DNA from: Bacteriovoracaceae bacterium UBA4097
GTDB lineage: Bacteria; Bdellovibrionota; Bacteriovoracia; Bacteriovoracales; Bacteriovoracaceae
Length of the DNA stretch: 21,945 bases
Direction of reading: 5' to 3'
NCBI GenBank assembly: GCA_002381765.1
Contig: DFXX01000010.1
Coordinates: forward strand, 1-21,945
The notes beneath the pieces were generated by a model, which saw only the letters and a list, made by a program, of their open reading frames with translations, ran no database searches and was not told the DNA's origin. The position numbers and the translations under genes are program-made. Position 1 is the stretch's first letter, and every line of letters begins with the position of its first letter. Of the stretch, positions 16,009 through 21,945 are shown in pieces.

Positions 16009-16434
16009 GTGAATATGTCCGACAGAACTACTCAGATAACCCAAAGATTTCTCCAGTTCCATGACTGGGAAGATCGCTATAAAGAGTTGATTCAGTTAGG
16101 CCGCTCTCTGGGAGAATATCCCGAAGATAAGCGGGATGAAAAATACAAGGTTAAGGGCTGCCAGTCGCAGGTTTGGCTTTATCCTGAACTCAAAGATGGT
16201 CGAGTTCATTTTTATGGAGATTCCGATGCGGTATTAGTTAAGGGCATTGTGGCCCTTCTTCTGGCCGTTTATTCTGATGCTACTCCCGAAGAAATTCTCA
16301 ATACAAAACCAGATTTTTTAAAAGAAGTTGGAATTACCGAGCATCTTTCAATGAATCGCTCCAGTGGTCTCGCGGCCATGATGAAGCAGATCCAGATGTA
16401 TGCCGTTGTTTTCAAATCCCTGCAAAAGGTTTAA
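16009..16434 (+). CDS. sufE: SufE family Fe-S cluster assembly protein
   Basis: The 141-residue protein matches SufE over its length. The active-site loop KGCQSQVWL carries C51, which accepts sulfur from the SufS cysteine desulfurase and passes it to the SufBCD scaffold. Other family features are the early FxxxxDWExRYKxLIxLG helix (14-32) and the late GLAAMMKQIQ helix (125-134). The GTG at 16009 is chosen because the AGAGGAAG ribosome binding site ends five bases before it; the ATG six bases further on is the alternative and costs two residues. hemB follows after two bases. SufS and SufBCD are not in the window, so the partner desulfurase must be encoded elsewhere. CsdE is a close paralogue that cannot be excluded. 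Confidence 0.92.
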   Translation: MNMSDRTTQITQRFLQFHDWEDRYKELIQLGRSLGEYPEDKRDEKYKVKGCQSQVWLYPELKDGRVHFYGDSDAVLVKGIVALLLAVYSDATPEEILNTKPDFLKEVGITEHLSMNRSSGLAAMMKQIQMYAVVFKSLQKV

Positions 16435-16436
16435 TT

Positions 16437-17417
16437 ATGTTAATCATCAATCGTCCTCGAAGAAATAGACAAAGTGCCGCTATTCGGTCCATGGTGCAGG
16501 AAACTCATCTAAGTCCTCAGCACCTTATTGCTCCTCTCTTTGTAGTAGATGGCAAGGATCAAAAAATTCCTATCAAATCTATGCCGGGTCACGCCAGGCT
16601 CTCACTGGATCATCTGCTAAAAGAAGTCAAAGAGCTGCATTCATTGGGAGTGAAGTGTATTGCACTTTTTCCTGCCATCGAAGAGAAACTAAAAAATCCT
16701 TTGGCCTCAGAAGCTTATAATTCCCAGGGCCTTAATGCTCGGGCCATTGCCGCCATAAAAGAAGCTCTACCAGATATGATGGTGATGGGTGATGTGGCCC
16801 TTGATCCCTATTCCTCAGAAGGTCATGATGGACTAGTTGATCCAAAGAGTGGAGAAATTTTAAACGATGCCACTTTAGAAGTCTTAGCTAAGCAGGCCAT
16901 CTGTGAAGCGCGAGCTGGAGTGGATATCATTGGACCATCGGATATGATGGATGGCCGTATTGGTTTTATCAGAAAGGCCCTGGACGATGAGGGATTTAAA
17001 AATACCCTTATCATGAGTTATTGCGCCAAATATGCTTCAGGCTACTATGGTCCTTTCCGTGAAGCCCTGGATTCTGCTCCTAAAAAGGGTGATAAAAAAA
17101 CCTATCAGATGGATCCCGCTAACGGGAATGAGGCCTTAAGAGAAGCCGCACTAGATGAAGCAGAAGGGGCCGATATTCTGATGGTGAAGCCAGGTCTTCC
17201 TTATCTGGATATTATCTGGCGCTTAAAGGAAGCCAGTCATCTTCCCATTGCCGCCTATAATGTGAGCGGAGAGTATGCCATGGTGAAGGCCGCGGCCCAG
17301 AATGGTTGGATCGATAATGATAAAGTCATCCTGGAAACTCTGACTTGTTTTAGACGAGCAGGTGCCGATATCATTCTCACCTATTTTGCTAAAGAGGCGG
17401 CCCGGCTTCTGGACTAA
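16437..17417 (+). CDS. hemB: Porphobilinogen synthase (delta-aminolevulinic acid dehydratase)
   Basis: The 326-residue enzyme joins two 5-aminolevulinate molecules into porphobilinogen in the heme/tetrapyrrole pathway. The two active-site lysines are clear: K198 in SYCAKYASGYYGPFREA and K251 in MVKPGLPYLDII. The metal region reads GDVALDPYSSEGHDGLV (118-134), with D119, D123 and D131 in place of the three zinc-binding cysteines, so this is the zinc-free, magnesium-type class. RPRRNR at the N-terminus and FGPFREA-like text are typical. It begins two bases after sufE, with AGG upstream of the ATG, so the two are co-translated. Length and motifs are normal; the assignment is secure. Confidence 0.97.
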   Translation: MLIINRPRRNRQSAAIRSMVQETHLSPQHLIAPLFVVDGKDQKIPIKSMPGHARLSLDHLLKEVKELHSLGVKCIALFPAIEEKLKNPLASEAYNSQGLNARAIAAIKEALPDMMVMGDVALDPYSSEGHDGLVDPKSGEILNDATLEVLAKQAICEARAGVDIIGPSDMMDGRIGFIRKALDDEGFKNTLIMSYCAKYASGYYGPFREALDSAPKKGDKKTYQMDPANGNEALREAALDEAEGADILMVKPGLPYLDIIWRLKEASHLPIAAYNVSGEYAMVKAAAQNGWIDNDKVILETLTCFRRAGADIILTYFAKEAARLLD

Positions 17418-17441
17418 ACCTGTCCGGAAGCTGATATTAAC

Positions 17442-17470
17442 TTCCTTATTCATGTAGCGCTGTCTATAAT
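17442..17470 (+). promoter_or_regulatory. Promoter candidate for the GT9 gene (leaderless geometry)
   Basis: A perfect TATAAT (17465-17470) lies exactly seven bases before the ATG at 17478. A weak TTCCTT (17442-17447) sits 17 bases upstream of it. No ribosome binding site fits between them (the bases are AAATCCT). Transcription would begin at 17477 or 17478. Confidence 0.5.
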
Positions 17471-17477
17471 AAATCCT

Positions 17478-18533
17478 ATGCATATTCTCTTAGTCCGCTT
17501 CTCCAGCATGGGAGATGTGGCCCTCCAGACAGCAACGGTGAATTGGCTGCGTGCCCTTTATGGTAAGGAGCTCAGGCTCTCATTTCTGACTTCTCAGGAA
17601 TTCACCTCGCTTTTGGATTCTCATCCCGGAATCGATCAGGTGATCTCTTTTAATCGTCGGGGAGGCGAGGAGTGGAAAGATCTCATTGCAAAGATTAAGC
17701 ATCTTGATTCTGAACATCCCCTGGATCTTATCTTCGATCTACACGCCACCATGCGCTCCTTTCGTTTAAAACTTGCTTTCTGGAGAATTCCGGCCCTCAC
17801 TGTTGATAAGCGGCGCTGGGAGAGATTTTTTCTTACGAAATTAAAGGGTGTGATTTTTAAGCGTCTGATTAGTCCCAAACTTTTTGGTCTGGAAACTCAG
17901 GTAGAAAGAATTATTACGGACTTTGATTCGCTTCTGGGCAAGGGTCAGGGAAAATGGAAGACCCGAGAATATAGAAGTGGCCCTCATGGAGAGCTCACTT
18001 CCCTAGGAGAGCTTCCGGTTTATGCGCTTCCTTTGCCTTATATTGTGCTCGCTCCTTCGGCTTCCTTTCTTTACAAAAGATGGCCCATTGAGAGTTTTGT
18101 AAATCTCGCGAAGTATCTTCTGGAAAAGACCTCGCATGATCTTGTGATTCTTGCAGGCCCGGAAGATGATTTTTGTAAGGCCTTCAGCGAGATCGATTCA
18201 CCTCGCTTACATAATCTTCAAGGCAAGACGTCACTTAAAGAATCGATGAGTATACTTTCTCGATCTATTGCCTGCATCGGAAACGATTCTGGTATGAACC
18301 ATATCGCTGAGGCCTATGGTGTACCCTGTCTCACCTTATTTGGTCCCACCGATCCACGTTTTGGTTTTGCTCCACATGGAGAGTCTTCTCATCACATTTC
18401 TAAAGAGCTTTGGTGCAAGCCCTGTTCGACTACAGGAAAGACTCCTTGTTATCGGGAAAGGCATTTCTGTATGGAGATGATTACCGTGGAGGAAGTGGGA
18501 GCGGCTTCCTTAAAAATTCTGGGAGAAGCATGA
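17478..18533 (+). CDS. Glycosyltransferase family 9 (heptosyltransferase-like)
   Basis: The 351-residue protein has the GT9/ADP-heptose transferase pattern. The N-terminal LVRFSSMGDVALQTATV (5-21) contains the putative catalytic D13. The nucleotide-binding half has APSASFLYKRWP (192-203), a strand LVILAGPEDD (222-231) and the signature NDSGMNHIAEAYGVPCLTLFGPTDP (269-293). A late cysteine set (C313, C316, C324, C331) is common in this family. Such enzymes add heptose to lipopolysaccharide core on the cytoplasmic face of the inner membrane. WaaC, WaaF and other GT9 members cannot be told apart by eye. It is the first gene of a set with the WaaA-like and 447-residue genes; its stop overlaps the next start (ATGA). 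Confidence 0.9.
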   Translation: MHILLVRFSSMGDVALQTATVNWLRALYGKELRLSFLTSQEFTSLLDSHPGIDQVISFNRRGGEEWKDLIAKIKHLDSEHPLDLIFDLHATMRSFRLKLAFWRIPALTVDKRRWERFFLTKLKGVIFKRLISPKLFGLETQVERIITDFDSLLGKGQGKWKTREYRSGPHGELTSLGELPVYALPLPYIVLAPSASFLYKRWPIESFVNLAKYLLEKTSHDLVILAGPEDDFCKAFSEIDSPRLHNLQGKTSLKESMSILSRSIACIGNDSGMNHIAEAYGVPCLTLFGPTDPRFGFAPHGESSHHISKELWCKPCSTTGKTPCYRERHFCMEMITVEEVGAASLKILGEA

Positions 18534-19777
18534 ATCCTCTAATGTGGCTTCTCTATCCCTTTTTGAAGTTCTTGAGCCTTTTTGTTTTCTGGTTACCCGA
18601 GTTTCAAGAAAGAAGATTGTTTGAAATAAAAAATGATAAAGAGCCTGGGGCCCAGTCATTTAAGAAGCTGGGAGAAGTGGCCGATATTTGTTTTGAGTTT
18701 TCCAGTGAAGGGGAGTATCAGCAGGTAGCAAGCTTAGTGGATGATGCTATTCTTGCGGGAAAAAAAGTTGAATTGGTTTTTTTCTCTCCTAGTGTAGAGA
18801 AAGCAATTCGTGAACTCCATGAGAAGCATCCCGAAGTGATCCGTTATCTTCGATACCCCATCATTGCTTTTTCCCCTTTCAGAATGTCCCGTTGTTTTAG
18901 TAGGTGGAGCACTTCTAAAAAGCTTGTCCTCGTTCGATATGATTTTTTTCCCGAGTTCCTTTTGTGGGCCAAGAAGAAAAATCATGAGCTCTTTATCATC
19001 TGGGCAAGCTTAAAAAAAGAGAGAGTAAAAGGAAAAGATATTTCCTGGTTTAAATCTCTCTTTTATAGAAATGCAAGCAAAATCATTTTTGCCTCAGCGG
19101 CCGATCTAGAGAAGGCAATGGAACTTGGTTTTAAGGGTATGCACTATGATTTCAGAATGGAGCAGATCCGGCGGCGAGTTGTAGCAAGAGATGAAAAGTT
19201 TCAAAGAGTTTTTTCTTCCTATGAGAATCTCAAAAAGCAAATGGTGCATTATCCTCGTGAAAAGCGCCTTATCATCGGCAATGCCTGGCCACATGATCTT
19301 TTCTTACTTAAAAATTTACCTGAAGACTTTTTTGTCGTGGTGGTTCCTCATCAACTGTCTGGAGATATCTTAAAGACCATGAAGCAGTCTCTGGAAGAGC
19401 TTGATCGAGTAGTAATTGAAATCAGTGATGCTCCCGTTGAGAGGCAAGGCGATACCTTCTTAATTAATAAGAAAGGTGTGCTGTGTGAACTCTATGCTGA
19501 TTTTGGACACTCCTATGTGGGGGGTGGTTTTGGAGTAGGAGTTCATTCTATTTTAGAGCCCCTGGTGGCAGGAAGCGAGAGCATCGCTTGTGGCCCCAAG
19601 CATGAGCGATCAACCGAATTTGATGTTGCCAAGAACCTTAATCGAATGAGCCAAGTGAATACTCCGGAAGACTTTTCAAAGTGGCTCCTTCAGGGGAGTC
19701 TCATAGGAAGCGAGGATTCTCTTCAAAATGTCTTTAAAAGTTATGCTGAGTTTAGAAAGGAAGTCATCTCATGCTAA
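18530..19777 (+). CDS. Divergent Kdo-transferase (WaaA/KdtA) family protein
   Basis: The frame opens earlier, at a TTG at 18410, but the true start is the ATG at 18530. It overlaps the GT9 stop by four bases and has a GGGAG ribosome binding site. This gives 415 residues, close to WaaA (425). Like WaaA it begins with a hydrophobic anchor (5-22). FSSEGEYQQV (57-66) resembles the ASVGE catalytic loop, with E62 the likely base. RYDFFPEFLLWAKKK (136-150) and IIWASLKKER (156-165) resemble the ETELWPN and NARLS segments. The C-terminal part has GVLCELYADFGHSYVGGGFG (316-335), HSILEPLVAG (339-348) and GPKHERSTEF (355-364), a good match to the WaaA acceptor/CMP-Kdo binding half. The canonical ETELWPN glutamates are not kept. 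It likely transfers Kdo or another sugar to lipid A or a glycolipid; the acceptor is uncertain. Confidence 0.75.
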   Translation: MNPLMWLLYPFLKFLSLFVFWLPEFQERRLFEIKNDKEPGAQSFKKLGEVADICFEFSSEGEYQQVASLVDDAILAGKKVELVFFSPSVEKAIRELHEKHPEVIRYLRYPIIAFSPFRMSRCFSRWSTSKKLVLVRYDFFPEFLLWAKKKNHELFIIWASLKKERVKGKDISWFKSLFYRNASKIIFASAADLEKAMELGFKGMHYDFRMEQIRRRVVARDEKFQRVFSSYENLKKQMVHYPREKRLIIGNAWPHDLFLLKNLPEDFFVVVVPHQLSGDILKTMKQSLEELDRVVIEISDAPVERQGDTFLINKKGVLCELYADFGHSYVGGGFGVGVHSILEPLVAGSESIACGPKHERSTEFDVAKNLNRMSQVNTPEDFSKWLLQGSLIGSEDSLQNVFKSYAEFRKEVISC

Positions 19778-21114
19778 AAAACCGTTACCAGGAAATATTA
19801 GTCGGACTCAATATGATGTCGCTTTTAAGAGGTCTTATTTCTCTTAAGAGAGGCCATTCAACCTTACTCATCGATGATAAGCGTTTTGAGGGCGAAAGTT
19901 ATCCGGGAAGTTTTATAACGGAATTAGAGGTCAGTGCATATCTGCGTCTTGGTAAGAAATATGATATCCCCGAACTGTTAAACATTAGAGAGTTTCTAAG
20001 TCCTGCTTCCATCGAGTTTGTCACAGACAATATTCGCCTAAGAGTGGGTAAAACTCCTTTTGAAAACCTTAGAGAACTTCTTCGAAAGTTTCCTGAGCTC
20101 ATCGACACCACCGATCTCGATGTCATCTATTTAGAAGGCGAGAAGAGCTTTGATAATCACTTTATGAGCGAGCTTAACCGCTATGAGTCCCTGAGCTTTG
20201 AATCAAGTATGCGGCCCAAAGGTTTTCGTTTCGAAATCTTAGGGCCTAAATGGTTTAAGGGTGTTTATCAGCGCTTTAGTGAACTTATAAATGCTGAATA
20301 CTCTCATGCTAAGAATCTTAAGTACGCGAGTCTGCTTCATCTCATGGGAATCGCGAATGAGGAGAAACTTAAAACCCGACTAGCTCCGGAAGAGATTCCG
20401 TTTTATTTTTTCCGACTTCTTTCTCCCGTCTATCGGCTACAAGACTTTTTCCTTATGACTCAGTTAAAGAGGAGACTCTCACTTCTAGGTGGTGACTATA
20501 AGGAAAGTACGGTTCAGTACTGGCAGCTTCATAATGGGAAGTTTGAGAATCTTCTTCTGGCGAGCTTTGAAGGCGTTATATCAGGCAACCGAGTTCTCTT
20601 CTTCTCTCATTTGCCCGAAGAAGTTCCCTTTCAGATCTCTTCCATTTATCCCTTTTATAGAAAGACCCAAATGGTTCCTCAAAAGAGAGCGGCCATGCCT
20701 TATCCACCAACCAATCTCACCTTTATGGCCGAATTCTCTTTATTGGGATCAGATCGGCCATACCGCACTCTTGCCTATGATAAGGATGAGCTGGCCTACT
20801 ATCATTTGCCGTATCTGGAAATGCCAGGCTCGAAAGCCGAGTTCTATGATCGCTCTTTAAATGAAGCCTTCGCTCAAGATGCCCAAAGTTTACCTTTTGA
20901 GAAAAAGGGCCTCGTTCCCAGTGCTTCTCATAGTGTCTCTCTAGATTTAAGGCAGTTAAGAGATCATCGCAAGAGCGAGTCGCCTATTCTGACTCGCTTA
21001 CCACTTGAAATCACTCAGGATAATGAATCCATTGTGGGTTTTGAGTACTGGGGGCCCTTTAGGTACCGCTCCTTAGGCCTTTTGGCCCTGTGCTATGGAG
21101 TGGAAGAGATTTAG
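19771..21114 (+). CDS. Unrecognised 447-residue protein, possible degenerate dinucleotide-binding fold
   Basis: The 447-residue protein has no signal peptide and no transmembrane helix that I can see. Its N-terminus has strand-loop-helix-strand spacing like a Rossmann start: EILVGLNMMSLLRGLISLKRG (8-28), then STLLIDD (30-36). The GxGxxG glycines are mostly replaced, so cofactor binding is doubtful. The C-terminal end (about 423-447) reads SIVGFEYWGPFRYRSLGLLA and on, which loosely recalls the last helix of FAD-dependent oxidases. I do not assign a function. The start overlaps the WaaA-like stop by seven bases, with a GGAAG ribosome binding site upstream. Co-translation with two glycosyltransferase-type genes suggests envelope glycan or glycolipid work. 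Confidence 0.7.
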   Translation: MLKNRYQEILVGLNMMSLLRGLISLKRGHSTLLIDDKRFEGESYPGSFITELEVSAYLRLGKKYDIPELLNIREFLSPASIEFVTDNIRLRVGKTPFENLRELLRKFPELIDTTDLDVIYLEGEKSFDNHFMSELNRYESLSFESSMRPKGFRFEILGPKWFKGVYQRFSELINAEYSHAKNLKYASLLHLMGIANEEKLKTRLAPEEIPFYFFRLLSPVYRLQDFFLMTQLKRRLSLLGGDYKESTVQYWQLHNGKFENLLLASFEGVISGNRVLFFSHLPEEVPFQISSIYPFYRKTQMVPQKRAAMPYPPTNLTFMAEFSLLGSDRPYRTLAYDKDELAYYHLPYLEMPGSKAEFYDRSLNEAFAQDAQSLPFEKKGLVPSASHSVSLDLRQLRDHRKSESPILTRLPLEITQDNESIVGFEYWGPFRYRSLGLLALCYGVEEI

Positions 21115-21116
21115 GT

Positions 21117-21122
21117 TATAAT
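21117..21122 (+). promoter_or_regulatory. -10 box of the pilin-like gene (leaderless geometry)
   Basis: A perfect TATAAT ends six bases before the ATG at 21129. The expected transcription start is the A of that ATG. There is no convincing -35 box and no ribosome binding site close to the start. Confidence 0.4.
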
Positions 21123-21128
21123 AAAGTT

Positions 21129-21344
21129 ATGAAATTCTTCTCTCTCAAAGAAAAAGGTCAGACCAGTGTGGAGTATATGCTTATACTCGTGGTGGCCATT
21201 ACCATTGGGATTGCTTTTAAAAAGAAGATGGAAGAATTTATGCTTACAAATCCCAATAGTATTATTTCCAAGAACTTAAATCGATTGCAGTCTCAACTTG
21301 AGCAAGATACCAGCGGTCGCTACCGGCGCTTTAGCGTAAGATAG
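21129..21344 (+). CDS. Class III signal peptide (Flp-type) pilin-like protein
   Basis: The 71-residue protein has the layout of a Flp/Tad-type prepilin: a short basic leader MKFFSLKEKG, the processing motif G10-QTSVEY with Glu at position +5 after the expected cut, then a hydrophobic helix at about 16-28 (YMLILVVAITIGIAF). The mature protein would be about 61 residues, with a basic and polar tail. A Flp prepilin peptidase would process it, and Tad-type machinery could export it as a pilus subunit or pseudopilin; neither is in the window. Such motifs also occur in stand-alone membrane proteins. A longer frame opens at 21090 inside the upstream gene, but the ATG at 21129 gives the right leader length. 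The gene is 14 bp after the 447-residue gene. Confidence 0.72.
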   Translation: MKFFSLKEKGQTSVEYMLILVVAITIGIAFKKKMEEFMLTNPNSIISKNLNRLQSQLEQDTSGRYRRFSVR

Positions 21345-21398
21345 ACAATCATTTCTTGTAAATTTTTCCTAAAACCACCTTAATATTTCATTCCATTG

Positions 21399-21404
21399 CA
21401 TAAT
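21399..21404 (+). promoter_or_regulatory. Weak -10 candidate for the final gene
   Basis: CATAAT lies 38 bases before the ATG at 21442, giving a leader of about 31 bases. No good -35 box is present. TTCCGGG occurs twice just downstream (21404-21410 and 21427-21433), on either side of a T7 run; the second copy overlaps the GGGAG ribosome binding site. Confidence 0.3.
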
Positions 21405-21441
21405 TCCGGGCAAATAAGTTTTTTTGTTCCGGGAGATGCAA

Positions 21442-21945
21442 ATGAAAAGAAAAACGCATTTATTATTGGGCCTTGCCCTTCTCATGAGTTCCACTACAGG
21501 CTTTAGTAGTGAGATCGACTCCTTTACCAAACGCTATGAGCCCCTGGAAGATTCATCTGAAATCATAAATTCTAAGGCCAATGAAATGCTGGTTGAGGCA
21601 ATCAGAAGGGCCAATGAGCGCTCAAGTTGTCAGAAGCAGGATCTTTATGAGGAAATCAGGCATGACTATAATATCATTCTCAATGAAGGCAAGCTCATTA
21701 ACTATATCGTTCAATCTCCCGAAGTTCCTCGTCATCAATTAGAACGTAGTGAATCCATCTTCAAATATCATCGCATCACGGACGGATATCTCTTAGCTCG
21801 TCCTGCGGCCGATAAAGATGGTATCGGTATTGGGATGACCATGAATTTTGATGGAAAATATATTGGTTCGGATAAATTTGAGCATATGTTTGGCCAGGGT
21901 TATCACTACTTCAGACGCTTTTATTATAAAGGCATGACCTTAAAG
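21442..21945 (+). CDS. Secreted protein of unknown function, truncated by the window edge
   Basis: The frame is open from an ATG at 21442 through the last base (168 complete codons). A GGGAG ribosome binding site ends six bases before this ATG; an in-frame ATG at 21436 is too close to it. The protein starts with a signal peptide (MKRKTH, hydrophobic about 7-17, cleavage probably near FSS at 21-23). Residues 30-120 are polar and helical with one cysteine (C63). IGSDKFEHMFGQGYHYF (141-157) resembles the D-K-x-x-H-F/M-x-x-G-Y motif found in several exported or membrane-associated proteins of unknown function, such as the DUF2279/YfiM type. The C-terminal end lies outside the window, so length and further domains are unknown. 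Confidence 0.75.
   Translation, partial: MKRKTHLLLGLALLMSSTTGFSSEIDSFTKRYEPLEDSSEIINSKANEMLVEAIRRANERSSCQKQDLYEEIRHDYNIILNEGKLINYIVQSPEVPRHQLERSESIFKYHRITDGYLLARPAADKDGIGIGMTMNFDGKYIGSDKFEHMFGQGYHYFRRFYYKGMTLK

Noticed and set aside
18410..18529. N-terminal 40-residue extension of the WaaA-like protein from a TTG
   Set aside because: It overlaps the GT9 gene by 124 bases and has no ribosome binding site. The ATG at 18530 has one and starts the expected membrane anchor.
21090..21128. 13-residue extension of the pilin-like protein
   Set aside because: It starts inside the upstream gene and would place the class III processing site too far from the N-terminus.

Overview
The window is slightly AT-rich by eye and is densely packed with protein genes on both strands. 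I see no rRNA, tRNA, CRISPR array, insertion sequence or phage gene. The gene content fits a diderm bacterium with lipopolysaccharide: a heptosyltransferase-family GT9 enzyme, a Kdo-transferase (WaaA) relative, a lipoprotein, and many proteins with Sec signal peptides. The richness in secreted hydrolases and the GYF_2-domain protein suggest a Bdellovibrionota/Bacteriovoracia-type bacterium. That placement is an inference from general character, not from a marker gene.

Region A (about 1-7150) is a run of exported proteins. On the minus strand are a small secreted protein (34-414), a 657-residue protein that joins an Lnb_N/DUF4105-type domain to a possible second papain-like domain (428-2401), an unrecognised secreted protein (2506-3657), a secreted S33-type alpha/beta hydrolase (3717-5033) and a secreted metzincin-type zinc protease (5309-6532). 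On the plus strand are a 46-residue single-pass membrane protein with its own promoter and ribosome binding site (5165-5305) and a CAP-domain lipoprotein (6622-7152).

Region B (about 7149-15893) is one long minus-strand set, read as GYF_2 membrane protein, tmk, holB, PSP1/RicT-like protein, sbcD, sbcC. The tmk-holB-PSP1 order is a known conserved neighbourhood. Here it continues directly into the SbcCD nuclease genes with gaps or overlaps of a few bases, which links nucleotide supply, the clamp loader and DNA-end processing.

Region C (about 15956-21945) is on the plus strand. A good promoter drives sufE and hemB (Fe-S cluster assembly and tetrapyrrole synthesis). A second unit follows: a GT9 glycosyltransferase, a divergent WaaA-family protein and an unrecognised 447-residue protein, joined by 4- and 7-base overlaps and probably acting in envelope glycan synthesis. 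A short class III signal peptide pilin-like protein comes next, then a secreted protein cut by the window edge.

Two themes cross these regions. Several genes have no ribosome binding site but carry a -10-like hexamer exactly 6-7 bases before the start codon, which is the geometry of leaderless mRNAs. Some starts also need correction because the longest reading frames begin at implausible TTG or upstream codons. I see no defence island or obvious new multi-gene system. The most novel items are the double papain-like protein, the small membrane protein, the disordered tail on the RicT-like protein, and the GT9/WaaA-like/unknown cassette.
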